From: Scilla litardierei
Lineage: Eukaryota; Streptophyta; Magnoliopsida; Asparagales; Asparagaceae
Assembly: GCA_030789695.1 (NCBI GenBank)
Contig: CM061132.1
Location: forward strand, 25,949,858 to 26,013,857
DNA: 64,000 nucleotides
Direction: 5' to 3'
A program made the position numbers and the translations under genes. Position 1 is the first letter of the stretch. Each line of letters opens with the position of its first letter. The notes under the pieces are model-generated. The model worked only from the letters and a program-made list of their open reading frames with translations, was not told the origin of the DNA and did no database searches. Shown here piece by piece: positions 22,057-33,024 of the stretch.

Positions 22057-24327
22057 ATGGCAAGAGATCGTAAAGAGAAATCATCGCAGCCACCTCGACG
22101 CTTCTCTCTTTGGACCGCCTCATCGCGGAACAGTGCTCCTTCGTCTTCTCCACCTCCAACCAAACAGAAGGGAGTGATTTCATGATCTTCGCGTGCGTCC
22201 TCTAGTGGTATTTCTCCCTCCTCTCAATCTCCTGTATCCCACAATGACATGCATTCTCTTGGTGGTTTGAATTTGGAGATGGTGAGGTTTTCCCTAAATT
22301 TGGAAATCCCTCTTCTGCGAGAACCCTTGGAGGCTGATTCTTATGATGATGAAGTTTTTCCTGCACCTGTCACAATTCAAGATTGGTTCTGGTATTTACG
22401 AAGAACTGGACGGAGACTGGATCTCTCTTGGGTTGATGTCTCTCATATTCACTTTGATAAACTCATGCATAAGAAGATTCTGGGCAAGGTAATGAGTGTG
22501 GAAGTGCCTCGAGATCGCAAGATTATCATCCGAACCTGGAATCCAGAAGTTTTCGTGAAAATATCTGAAATTATTGGCATTTCTGATTCAAACTCATCTG
22601 TTTCTGATAAGAAGATTGAGACTAGGGGTGCTGATGAAGCTTCATCTTGCCCTAAGTCTACTGAGGGACCAGATGACCCAAATGCTGAGAAGTTGAATGA
22701 GGGTGTTGATCCTGAGGATGGGGTCAATGTTGAAGCTGTATCTGTTAACCCATCTCAGGAAGAGGAACCTGTTTTTTCTACTCCTATGTGTGTGGATGAT
22801 AGTGTCCAGATTTTGCCTGAAGAATGCAATGAATCCATAAGGAAGTCTAATGAAGATGTCGGTGGTCATAATGACTGTTTTGAAGATATTTCCCTCACGA
22901 GTCAAGATGATCCCTTGTTGAATTTGCCTCGTGTTGATGTTACTCCAGAACAGATTTCATCACAAGATGGTGTAGAAGAGCATGCTCAGAGTACGGTTGA
23001 TGTGGATAATGTTGGGGGTACTCAGAGGTCTGTTGAGGAGGAAAATGTTGAATGATGTGCAATGCCAAATGTTTCTTCTGAGCCAGCCGTGGCTCATGTT
23101 GGTACCAATGTTGAAACTGTTGTCGAGACTGACTCTTTACCGACATGAGATGAAGTCTGTAATATTGCACAAAATGTTGCAACAATAGATGCAACATGTG
23201 AGGCTGCTGCTCCAGATGATACTCCTTTGTCCTCCTTTATGCGGAAGGCTCGATCTGTCCCTAGAAAGCGCTCCGCTCCTTCAAGTCATGCTGCTGCATC
23301 CCCCTCCAATAGGTCCAAAAACTCTACCTCTGCAACAGGTCCATCTCGCTCCCCATTGTTTACATCCTCTGATGCTTTCAGTAAAGCCTTCGTCGATAAA
23401 GCATGTAAGAATAGGCGGGCTTCATACTCCGAACGATCGTTCCTCTCTGAAAAAGTTCTGAATTTGTCATCATTTGACAAGACTCAGATGGTGTCTATCC
23501 TGATAGATCTAGGTCTACTCCATGCTGCCTCATGCTTCAGAGTCTTTTATCCTGTCTTGGTGCGTGAATTTTATTGTAATCTGTCCAAGTCTGCCAGTGA
23601 TGCAACTTCCCGATGGGGATTCGGGAGTTATGTGAGAGGAAAGATATTCTCTTTCTCTCCTTCTGTGCTGAACAAAATTTTAGAATGGAAATGTCCTCAG
23701 TCGTTGCCATCCTTCGGGGAGTCTGTGGGAGATGACCTTAATAAGTTCATACATGTTGTGACAGCAGGAAAGCTGTAGTTCTGGCCCAAATCTTCCACAT
23801 TTTCCTCTTCTGCTCTTACATCTAAACACTTTGTCCTGTACAGGATTGCCACAAGGAATTGGCTTCCCACATCTAATATTTCTGTGGTCACAAAAGATAG
23901 GTGCAAGCTTCTCTTTTTTGCTGGGTCTAAGCAGCCGTTCAACTTGGGAAGAATCATCTTTGACTCAATCCTGTCTTTATCTGAGTCATCCTCTCCAGCA
24001 TCGTCATTCCCCCATGGCTGACTTATCTCCATGATGCTCTTGGCTCAAAGAGTATCCCTATCTGCATCTGATCTCCCTATCTCGTGCGACAGTATATCAT
24101 ACACTGCTAAGTCGGTTGTTGGAAAGTTTGATGATATCTCAAAGTTGATACCCTCTCTTCATGATGCTCCGACATCTTCCTCACCTCCTCAGGTTGCAGA
24201 TCCCACATCCTCTGTGCATCATGAGACACCTTCTTCTCCTCCTGTTCAGGCTGCTGCCAGTTTTTCTTCTTCAGTTTTGGAGGATATTCAGTTCTTAGAG
24301 AGGGCGATTCAGAATGTCGATGATTAA
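22057..24327 (+). pseudogene. Element D third ORF, putative plant transposon protein-like
   Basis: A 757-codon frame between pol and the 3' LTR, where SIRE elements carry an env-like extra ORF. It starts MARDRKEKSSQPPRRFSLW. A Ser/Pro-rich head, an acidic middle with repeated NVE/NVAT words, and a conserved C-terminal domain follow. The domain (about 23400-24000) has FYPVLVREFYCNLSKSA then WGFGSYVRGKIFSFSPSVLN, resembling the family annotated in plants as putative plant transposon protein (Pfam PF20167, from memory). All five breaks are in-frame nonsense codons (22183, 23053, 23146, 23776, 24019) with no frameshift over 2.3 kb. No signal peptide or clear membrane segment was seen, so an envelope role is not supported. 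Function unknown. Confidence 0.75.
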
Positions 24328-24757
24328 TTGTAGATGCTCCAAAGTCAGAAGGGTCTTCTAGATAGTCACAAAATTCTGTTGCAGAGCAAACTGTTCGCTC
24401 TGAAGAGTAAACTTGCTGAGGGTCTGTGATTGTTCCATCTTCCTACTCTGGTGGCACTTTCTTTATGAGGTATGTCTCTATCTTTAGTGGCTCAAAGGGG
24501 GAGATTATGATATTATAATGCTTGGTGATGACAATATGACAATGTTTTTGGGTTGGGTTGTTTGTGGTGAGGGGGAGTGTCCTCTGTCTGTGTTGGTAAA
24601 GCTGTTCAGGAGGTTATGTTGGTTATGTTGATGATGTTATGATGCTTTGAGAACATCGATTGACTATTTTCTGAATCCGTGTCTACCACATCTTTCGTCA
24701 TCTTGCTTCAGTCTCATATCATATGTTATTGTGCTACTAAATGCCAAAAGGGGAGAT
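24328..24757 (+). other. Element D 3' untranslated region with polypurine tracts
   Basis: Non-coding. GGGGGAG runs at about 24498 and 24572 precede the terminal AAAAGGGGAGAT (24747-24757), which abuts the 3' LTR and should be the functional polypurine tract. The extra runs may be inactive copies or secondary primers. Confidence 0.75.
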
Positions 24758-25546
24758 TGTTAGGTTTTATTCATGACTGCATTCATGACTGTGTTGTCAT
24801 ATGTGGCACTATGATACTCGTTGTTGCTCTTAACTATCTTGAAGAAGAAAGAAGGTTTTCCTTGATGGTGTTGAACATTTGTTGAACATAATGTTGTATC
24901 CGAGCAACAATATTCTGAAGGAAAGAAACGACTCAGCCTAGTGTGTTGGACGAAATGTTGAACATTATGTTGCACCATAACGTTTAACACGTTGTGTCTA
25001 TATGCGACAATGATTGCTCGCGGTATTCTTGGATCCGGATTTGGGAATCTCGTGATCTTAACTTTCTATCTTTAACAGTTCATGTATTTATGTTGATTAA
25101 ATACTATTAAAGATTCGATTGGTAATTTATATCTCTCGGTTATTTTGTTGAAAGACGGTTGGAGAGATATTAGCTCGCAATATCTTCGCAACGGGCTCTT
25201 GAGGATTTTATGGGATCTCATGTTAGTTGAGCGTTGCGGATATTGTGGTTGCCTAGCTGTAACCGATTTGATTGGATACTTGCTGATTGAACCGTGGATT
25301 GAGGGGGATCGAAGGCTATTAGGGTTCGGCAGCAGTGACGGCTAGGTTACAGCTTTTGCGAAAAAGTTCTGTGAAACTCCGGGAGGGAGGCCGACGGCTA
25401 CGCACGTAGGATCAAGGGAGTTGATCTAGTCGTTGGTGCAAGGGGAGCTTGCTGGCAAGGGGAGCTTGCCAAGAATACTTCACGGGGTTGATTGCGATCA
25501 CCCCTCACGGTTTGTATTAAGGGGGAGTGTGTTCCTCCTAGTAGAA

Positions 25547-28334
25547 TGTAATGACCCTAATTTCTATATACGCGTATTTATTTTTGAAGTAGATATGTTC
25601 GTATATTGTTGGGGAGTATGCCATATTTTTCTTTTAATTATTTGATGTAGGAATTTATTTTAAAAGATTTTAAACTCACTACTTGAATTTAGTAAATGAG
25701 AGTATTTGGATAAATACATGTATTTGGAGTGTATGAAGTATTTCTACATGTATTTTGATTTTCTTAAACTACAAAAATCATGATTTTTATTACCATGACA
25801 ACACACTTGCTATGTGTCATGTTTTTAATTAGTATGAGACACATGGCTTATTAGGTGTAAGAAGGAGAGAGTTTTAAGGAATCCTAAAATCTAGGCAATG
25901 AAAAAACAAAACCAAAAAAGGAAAGAAAATCCCATTTTTTCCTCCTTCATTCTCTCCCTCACCTCCCCACAATTCTGGCCGAATGTGTTCTCTCCCCCAT
26001 CTCATCTCTTTTGCTTCATTAATCCTTCATTAAACACCTTCCAAATAATCCCCTCTTCAATCTCTTAAAGCCTACAAATTTCTCTTCTCATTCCAACATC
26101 AAAACTAGCCCAAAATAGCCCAAAAATCAACCAAATTGGAGACAAAAATTGGAGCTTGAAGAAGGAGCTAGGAGTTCTTTTCATCAAGGAGAAGAAGGGC
26201 CCAAGATTGAATTTGGAGGACTTTTACTAGGTAAGAACTTCTAACATCCTAGTTAGAATTTAGTTTAGAAATGTGTTAGTAGAAATTTTCAACCTCATTG
26301 GAGAAATTAGTTTAGAACTTGGAAATTTATTTTAGCATGACATGCTAAGTCTTGATAGGAATAATTGTTTGCAAGTTTGGTAGGAATCATGTTTTAGTAA
26401 CCTTTATTTTTATACCAAGTTGTTTCCTTCAAAATTTGGTACAATGTTGAGCTTTAGAAATAAAGGTTCATATGTTTTGGTTGTATTGTGTTTAATACTC
26501 AAAATTAGTAAAATTGTGCTCTATTGAAATATTGAGATAATGATTTATATGTTAACTTATAAAAAAAATGTTAATTTGTGATTTGTTATGTTAAGAGTTA
26601 GTTTCCATGCTAGTTCTACTAAATGATAGGTTGCAAGCAACATAGTTTTGATTATATGTTTACAATGAAATGATAATTTTTTTAGAGATTAGAAGTAAAT
26701 TAACATTTTGTAAATCTGCAAATCATTGTTATGATAGTGTAATTATGTTGTTTTATGGCACCCAACTAGGTTAGAAACTAGTTTAGTTAAAGATTGAAGT
26801 TGCTGGAATTTTTGTTGCCGCAGAACAGTAACTTGTAAAAATCGTAGAAAATAGTAGAAAAATCAGAAAAATAAAATTAAGGACACTACGAAAAACTAGA
26901 GAAAATTTCCTCCAACTTTGAAGAGAGGCCGAGAGCCAATTCTGACTGTAATTAGAGTAACAGAGCCAATCTTTCCAGTGTGACAGTTTTGGACAGATTC
27001 TTGTTTAGAGATTTTTAATGTTGTATTTTATTTTGAGTTGAAATTGATTAATGTTGATAATACATCATTGTATGTTCCTGAAATATGTTCCTATGTTGAT
27101 GTTTCATATGTCATGATTTATGTGGAATAATTATGATGATGAAAATTATGTAAGTACGAAATGAAAACGGTAGTTGAAACCGTTAAAGAATCGTTGCTAA
27201 AAACAATGATGATCATGTTTAAAACTGAGAGTGAGGTTGAGAATTGACATCGGTGTTCTCGGTCCAGTCTTGAAATGGGTGAGACTTCCGATGTGGGTTT
27301 GGGGGAAACACGGATAAATGGTAGGTGATAAGGAGCGGACGTAGTATGATTCTCACTCGCTTCGTCACTCCCGGAAGGGGGAGTTGACTAGAGTTAGAGA
27401 GGCCGCCGGTGCGCTCGTGACGCACCTGGGCGGTAATTGATGGTTTTCTCCGTTTGTCCGACAGAAAAACCGAGATGATTCTCACTCCGGTACCTTGTCC
27501 AGTCGGGTACGGAGTTACGAGAGGCCCCTCCAGTGCTCGTGTCGCTGGAGTGGTACCACTTTTCACCCACCCTGGGTGAAGTCCGCTCTCTTAGCAGCCT
27601 ATGGTTTATCCGGATTCCAAATACAGAACAACAATTTAATTTACTTAATTTAATTATTTGTTACTTCAGTTCTGTTCACTGTTGTTTACTTTCAGCACTT
27701 ATACTCTGTTTTTAATTTCTACGTAAAATGTGATGATGTGACACTTTAGTTGGTTAGTTAGTTAGTTAGGGAGACCAGTTCTAAACTGGGTTCTACTAAG
27801 GTGTTAGGGGTTCCTACTGGGTCACGCGTTGACGTGTCCCATCCCGTGGTTTACAGGTGCGAGTCCCGAGCAGTCAGCGGGTGTCCAGGAGCCAGAGATC
27901 AGTGCTAGTGCTACTGAGGTAGAGCCTTCGGGCGACTTTGTACAGTTAGATTTCCCAGGGGTAGATTAGTGGGTGCGTTGTACCGGGTGTGGACTTTTGT
28001 ACTTTGGGCTGGGGGTTTCTCTTTTGTTGTACTCGCTTTTGTACCCCTGTTGTACAGCTGATGTATGTATGTATGTATATGGACTTATGTGATGTAATGT
28101 AACTTCTGTGTTGTTGTATTTACTTTTTAGTACTGCGTTTTACTTTCTGTTGGAGCACTTTTCTTTCTCTGTGTACTATTCCAGTGTTATTGCAGTGGCC
28201 TGCTCATTTATTTCATAATCAACCACAAAAAAAATGCCTAGTAGTATTTAGATAAGAGGGCTCGAAGCCTGAGTCTGAATACTACGGCGACCTCGTCAGC
28301 TATGCCCCCGTACTTGGGTGAGCGGGGCGTGACA
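25547..28334 (+). repeat. Element G 5' LTR
   Basis: 2,788 bp. It has a long AT-rich U3, then a GC-rich structured part (27340-27600) with two related modules each starting ATGATTCTCACT, the shared GGGTCACGCGTTGACGTG near 27818, and a TATG-rich stretch near 28062. The end is GGGGCGTGACA. Confidence 0.93.
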
Positions 28335-28461
28335 GGTTTTTGTGGTGGCCCATGCAGGTCAGCTCACACTGCGATACACGTAAGAATAGTAAAAGTAAGC
28401 TCCAACATTATAATTCGCAATTTTGGTACTGTATGCTGTTTCCCTGTTCATTCTTGCAGAA
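28335..28461 (+). other. Element G leader, candidate 5'-UTR intron, no canonical PBS
   Basis: No TGGTATCAGAGC-like site follows the LTR; the sequence reads GGTTTTTGTGGTGGCCC. ACGTAAGAATAG near 28379 looks like a splice donor, and GTTCATTCTTGCAG ending at 28460 like an acceptor one base before the gag ATG. Both are candidates only. Confidence 0.4.
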
Positions 28462-28749
28462 TGGATCCGGGGAATGGATCGTCCGAGAACAGGACCCCTG
28501 CTTCTGATGCTGCTTCTTCTGAGGCTTCCCTGATGGGGAAGATTCTGATAGGGATTCTGAAGCATATGCAGCAGATGGAGGATAGGGTGGCTAGTGGTGC
28601 GCCACCGAAGCCAGTGGGTATCAGGCAGTTTAGAGCTTTGCACCCGAGATCCTTTTTGGGCAAGGAGAGTCCTTTGGAGGTGGACGAGTGGATCAGACAT
28701 TCTGAGGATGATCTGGAGGCTATTGGGTATCCGAGGGATAAGTGGGTGG
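28462..28749 (+). pseudogene. gag: Element G Gag, N-terminal part (cut by element E)
   Basis: Starts MDPGNGSSENRTPASDAASS and reaches the conserved Gypsy Gag start, FRALHPRSFLGKESPLEVDE then WIRHSEDDLEAIGYPRDKW. This is the retrotransposon Gag capsid domain typical of chromoviruses, with the FxG(K)xxPxxxxxWI pattern. It stops being Gag at 28749, where E begins after GGTGG (28745-28749). The remainder resumes at 36698 in a compatible frame, so E is the only break in this part. Confidence 0.88.
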
Positions 28750-31110
28750 TGTTGGAAGCAACGATCTAGGATCTTGGTTTGATGATGACAAACGTGTCGG
28801 TATATCTAATGTGTGTGCTTAGTGTGTTTCAGGCTTGGCGAAACAATAAACTTTCACTATTTGGTGAAATTGCTATTCGTATAGCACATTGGGAGATAAG
28901 CAAATGTGTGTGCTAAGGAGTTAGACTTAGTCAAGATGAAGTGATAAGGAGAGACCAAGTCAACTCTCGAATCGTTTCTAATAGAGATTTATTTGAATCA
29001 ATTAGAAGATCTTTCTCTATCTCCTAACCCCACTCTAATTCAAAATCCCTATCAAAATACAAATTCCCTATCTCTTAGGGACTCTCCCCAAAAACCCTAA
29101 TGCAACAAACCCTAGCCTCTTCCTATATATATATAGGATCTTGTGAAAAGGAAAGGGTGACGGCAACAACAAAAAAAATTCAAGTAGGCTTACGGCCATA
29201 CAATTTAAAACGTAGGGTTGTAGAGAATCCCAAGAAGCTTACGGCTACTTCAATAATAAAAAACCCTAAACACTCTATAACATAAGCCGCAACCTACCTC
29301 TCCAAAAATCAATACAAAAACCACTCTATTCACGATATCATCCAAGCAATCATCTTCACCATCTTCTAGGCAAGAGGAAGCTCCTACAATTCAAGGCAAA
29401 GCAACATCAAGCCGTCCTCAAAGTCGTCAACGGAGGAGTTTGCCGTCGCCGTCTCCTTCGAGTAGCTGCTGCCTGGACGTCGCCATCCACGAAGCTTCCG
29501 CCGCCGTGAAGAAGGAGACGTCACCGCCAGCGCTGTCGAAGCCATCACCATCACCGCCCCGTTGCTGCAGATTGATCGAGACGCCGCCAACAAAAGTTCG
29601 CCGCTGCAGCCACTGCAAATCGAAACAGAGCTCACCGATCGCCTGCGTTGAAGCCGTCATCGACTGGAGTTGACTCGTCGCCGCTGCCGAGAAGATCATC
29701 GGAGACGTGAACGAGGAAGTAGCGGCTGCCATCGTCGAGTCATAGTCGCCTGAAGCTCATCGAGAAGTCAACATCTTCACCGACGAGAGAGCTGACGTTG
29801 TCGCTGTAGAACAACTCGCCGCTGTCGCCGTCCCTCGCTGCTGCCGCTGAAGTCTTCGCCGTCACTCGGAGAGTCGCCGAAGTCGAAACAGTAGAAGAGA
29901 TCACCGTCACCGCTCCCTGTCGTTCCAAACCACCGCCGGAGAAGTCGTCGCAGAGTTCACCGCATCGACACAACGGTTCGTCGTCGCTGCATCTTGAAGA
30001 TATTCGCCGCACGGAGTATTTCTGCTTGCTCTAGCAAACTTGGGGACGTCGGAGAAGCCGTCGAACAATCGCCACCGTCGTCGGAGGAGAAGACGAAGCC
30101 GTTGCCATCCGAAGGAGAAGCGTACGCCGGCGTGTCCTAGCTTTCGAACGGAGTTCGAAACGAAGCGATCTAATTCCTGAGTGCTGACGTGGCTTCTTCC
30201 GAGCAAATCAAGGAATCAAATCGACGGCGGGGATTACACTACACGAGCGAAAGCAAAAGCGAAGCCCTGCTTCAGATCGCGCTGACGTGGCAGAAGAGGA
30301 TCCGTGAGATCGAAAACCAACGGCCAGGATTGAAGAAGAGGTGGGCCGCGTGAAGGTTCGAATCGGAGTTATTTCTCGTGCTGACGTGGCGAGAAATTTT
30401 AAGGGATTGCTTTGCGCACAGCCTCTCAGTCAAAAGGGGTTGAACTGCATTCCCGTGTGCACCGACTGTTCATTTATTAAAGAATTACTGAGCGCACAGG
30501 CCGACTATTAAAATGGTTTGAACTGCAATTGCTTTGTGCACAGACCAGTGCATATCTTGACATCCAGGAGTCGGATTGAGACACCGTTTGCGTCAGATTG
30601 GAGCTGACGACGCGCTGATTGACAGAGATGCCTACACAGACACAAACTGAGCATTTCTAAACTCTTAAACTCTTTTATTTGTGTCTTAGTGTAACGTTCT
30701 CTGTAGGGGAAACTTTTACCTATTTTTGTGGACTTTTTGGGACTTGTCTAGTTGGGACTAGACAAGTGGGACCCAGCTAGTTTGGGACTAGCTGGTAGAA
30801 AGCTTTGCTAGGATTGATAGTGAGAGGAAACACTGTGTGTGGGGTACTGAGAGTCTGGCGAGTGTAGGGACGTAGAGGGTGCTCTGAGCGTGCTCTGACT
30901 TGTGACTTTGTACCTATTGCACTATTCAATCTAGTATTAGCTTTGGGGGCTGGAGTAGGTCGTTGGGACGACCGAACCAGGGTAAATCTGCTGTGTACTC
31001 TGTGTCTGCTTTTCATTGTGCTTTTAACTGCGTGTGATTTCTCGTGGGTTGCACGAGAATTTTTTATTAGCCTATTCACCCCCCCTCTAGGCTAGGATCC
31101 AGATCCAACA
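28750..31110 (+). repeat. Element E 5' LTR
   Basis: 2,361 bp. An AT-rich start is followed by TCCTATATATATATAGGA (near 29121), an 18-bp palindrome that could serve as TATA box, and then a GC-rich CGCCG-loaded block (29400-30400) unlike the surrounding DNA. Twin hairpins lie at 30743-30795. Antisense frames in the GC-rich block recur in both LTRs only because the LTRs are copies. Confidence 0.95.
30743..30795 (+). promoter_or_regulatory. Twin perfect hairpins in E 5' LTR
   Basis: CTTGTCTAGT-TGGG-ACTAGACAAG (30743-30766) is followed six bases later by CCAGCTAGT-TTGGG-ACTAGCTGG (30773-30795). Stems are perfect (10 and 9 bp), loops nearly the same. They lie about 315-370 bp before the LTR end. 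A role in termination, polyadenylation or packaging is possible but unproven. Confidence 0.75.
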
Positions 31111-31112
31111 AG

Positions 31113-31124
31113 TGGTATCAAAGC
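31113..31124 (+). other. Element E primer-binding site
   Basis: TGGTATCAAAGC starts two bases after the LTR end and differs at one position from the canonical TGGTATCAGAGC of methionine-tRNA-primed elements. D has the same two-base spacing. Confidence 0.88.
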
Positions 31125-31152
31125 AGGTTTTAGGATCTAGCCTAGTTTGACC

Positions 31153-33024
31153 ATGGACCACATTGATAGTGCTTTTGCTGAGGGTCAGTCTATTTCACGT
31201 CCACCTAGATTTAATGGAGGAGATTATGCTTACTGGAAAAATCGTATGAAAATCTACCTTATTTCTATTGATTATAAAGCTTGGCAAATTGTTGAAAAAG
31301 GCTATAAATCACCTGTTATTAAAATTGAAAATACTGAGTTGCCTAAACCTGATGATAAGTGGGATGATAATGATTGGAAACTTTATTCTTTAAATGCTAA
31401 AGCTATGAATGCTCTTATTTGTGCATTAGATAAATCTGAATTCAATCGTATCTCACATTGTCTAACTGCGCAGGAAATTTGGCATACTTTGGAGGTGACG
31501 CATGAGGGAACGTCACAGGTGAAGGAGTCTAGACTTGCACTTCTGAGCACGGAATACGAGGGATTTCGCATGCTACCATCCGAGACGATATCAGAAATGT
31601 TTGCGAGGTTCACCAACATTGTCTACAAGTCTAGTTCGCTCGGTAAGCCATATTCTAGCCTTGAGCAGGTGAGAAAGATATTAAGAGCTCTGCCAAGCTC
31701 TTTCAGGCCTAAAGTCACTGCCATCCAAGAAGCAAAGGATCTATCGCAGATGAGGGTGGAGGACTTGATAGGTAATTTAATGTCCCACGAGCTTGAATTG
31801 CAAAACGTGGATAAAAGGGAGAAACCTGAGGAAAAAGAAAAAGCTACCAAGCCACTTGCTCTGAAAGCTGACGAAAGTGAAGATGATGATGATGACATAG
31901 CGCTAATGGTCAGAAATTTCAGAAAGTTTGTCCAGACCAAGCAAGGAAGAGCAGAAATGGCACCCAGGTTTAATCGCTCTAACTTTTTTCAGTCTTCTAA
32001 GCAAAATTATGATCAGAATACTACTAATAGAATGACTTGTTTTAAATGCAAGAAAAGAGGACATCGAATGAGGGATTGCCCACATGAGACAGCTCAAGTA
32101 GCTAAAGAAAAGGGAAAATCCAAGGTGCTTACTTGGGACATGGATAGCGAAGCTGAGAGCGAGGAGGAGGAACACGAAGCCCATTCATGCATGGCATTAA
32201 TGGGAATACACAACGAGGTAACTTCTGGTTGTAAAACTGAACTCCTTACTCTTTGTAAAGAAATGCAAGATAAAATAGTAGAGCTTGAATCCACTATAGA
32301 TGATTATCAAAATGAGAACTTTGAAATGCAACAATCTGAATATGAAATGTCTAAAGAGATTGAAAAACTCAAAATTGATATTGTTGCACGTGACTCTACT
32401 ATTGATATTCTGAAAAAGGAAAAATCCAGTTTTAATGATGAAGCACCTTGTCTCTCTTGTCCTTCTTTGATGAATAATATTAGCATGCTTAAACTTGATT
32501 TGATTAAGCTCGAAACTAAAAAAGACTATGTGATTAGAGAGCTTAATGATAAATTTTGCATGTTGGATAATGATTTTAAAAGAAAAATGATTGAATTTGA
32601 AAAGAAGGAAGAGGAAAACAAGAGAGCTTTTATAAGTAAATGCACATTGCTTGTGGAAGAAAATAAATTGTTGAAAACCAAAGTATCTAATCTTGAATTG
32701 GCCATTAAGAAATTCTCTACGGGAAAACAATCGTTGGACACTATTTTAGAGAATCAATTATATGGCAATAATAGAAGAGGACTTGGTTTTGGTCTGAAAA
32801 ACGTTGAAAAGCAAAAATTCAAGAAGTTCCACAATGCACCGTCTATTGCGAAGAACTTATATGCAAAGTGCTTTACTTGTGATAGTGTAGGCCATACTTC
32901 ATACTATTGTAAGTTTAGGAACACTAAAATCAAGTTTAAACAAGTGTGGGTTCCTAAAACAATATTGGCTAACACTAGTGGACCTTGTTGGATTCCAAGG
33001 TCACACTTAACACCTTTCATGTAG
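31153..33024 (+). CDS. gag: Element E Gag polyprotein (intact, two zinc knuckles)
   Basis: Capsid precursor of 623 residues with no lesion. The ATG in ACCATGGACC is well placed; an upstream in-frame TTG (31147) is not needed. N-terminal signature ISRPPRFNGGDYAYWKNRMK; capsid region through LTAQEIWHTLEVTHEGTSQV and VRKILRALPSSFRPKVTAIQ; acidic stretch ESEDDDDDIALMVRNFRKF; first knuckle CFKCKKRGHRMRDC; a long Lys/Glu-rich segment (about residues 370-540), likely coiled coil; then a second knuckle CFTCDSVGHTSYYC and a WVPKTI-like tail. In SIRE elements protease would follow this point; here the frame ends. An intact Gag without enzymes suggests retention because the element uses its own capsid. 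Confidence 0.93.
   Translation: MDHIDSAFAEGQSISRPPRFNGGDYAYWKNRMKIYLISIDYKAWQIVEKGYKSPVIKIENTELPKPDDKWDDNDWKLYSLNAKAMNALICALDKSEFNRISHCLTAQEIWHTLEVTHEGTSQVKESRLALLSTEYEGFRMLPSETISEMFARFTNIVYKSSSLGKPYSSLEQVRKILRALPSSFRPKVTAIQEAKDLSQMRVEDLIGNLMSHELELQNVDKREKPEEKEKATKPLALKADESEDDDDDIALMVRNFRKFVQTKQGRAEMAPRFNRSNFFQSSKQNYDQNTTNRMTCFKCKKRGHRMRDCPHETAQVAKEKGKSKVLTWDMDSEAESEEEEHEAHSCMALMGIHNEVTSGCKTELLTLCKEMQDKIVELESTIDDYQNENFEMQQSEYEMSKEIEKLKIDIVARDSTIDILKKEKSSFNDEAPCLSCPSLMNNISMLKLDLIKLETKKDYVIRELNDKFCMLDNDFKRKMIEFEKKEEENKRAFISKCTLLVEENKLLKTKVSNLELAIKKFSTGKQSLDTILENQLYGNNRRGLGFGLKNVEKQKFKKFHNAPSIAKNLYAKCFTCDSVGHTSYYCKFRNTKIKFKQVWVPKTILANTSGPCWIPRSHLTPFM

Noticed and set aside
22057..24327. ORF3 considered as an envelope gene
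   Set aside because: No signal peptide, cleavage site or convincing membrane span could be seen, and the conserved block resembles a plant transposon-associated family instead.
27219..27715. Frames in the GC-rich module of G's LTR, repeated at 42818-43287
   Set aside because: Duplicated only because of LTR identity and disrupted by the 26-bp deletion in the 3' copy; the structure is better explained at RNA level.
29384..30206. Several antisense frames in E's GC-rich LTR block, repeated at 34965-35739
   Set aside because: They recur because the LTRs are copies of each other. They are short, overlapping, compositionally biased (CGCCG) and match no recognised protein, so I did not call genes.
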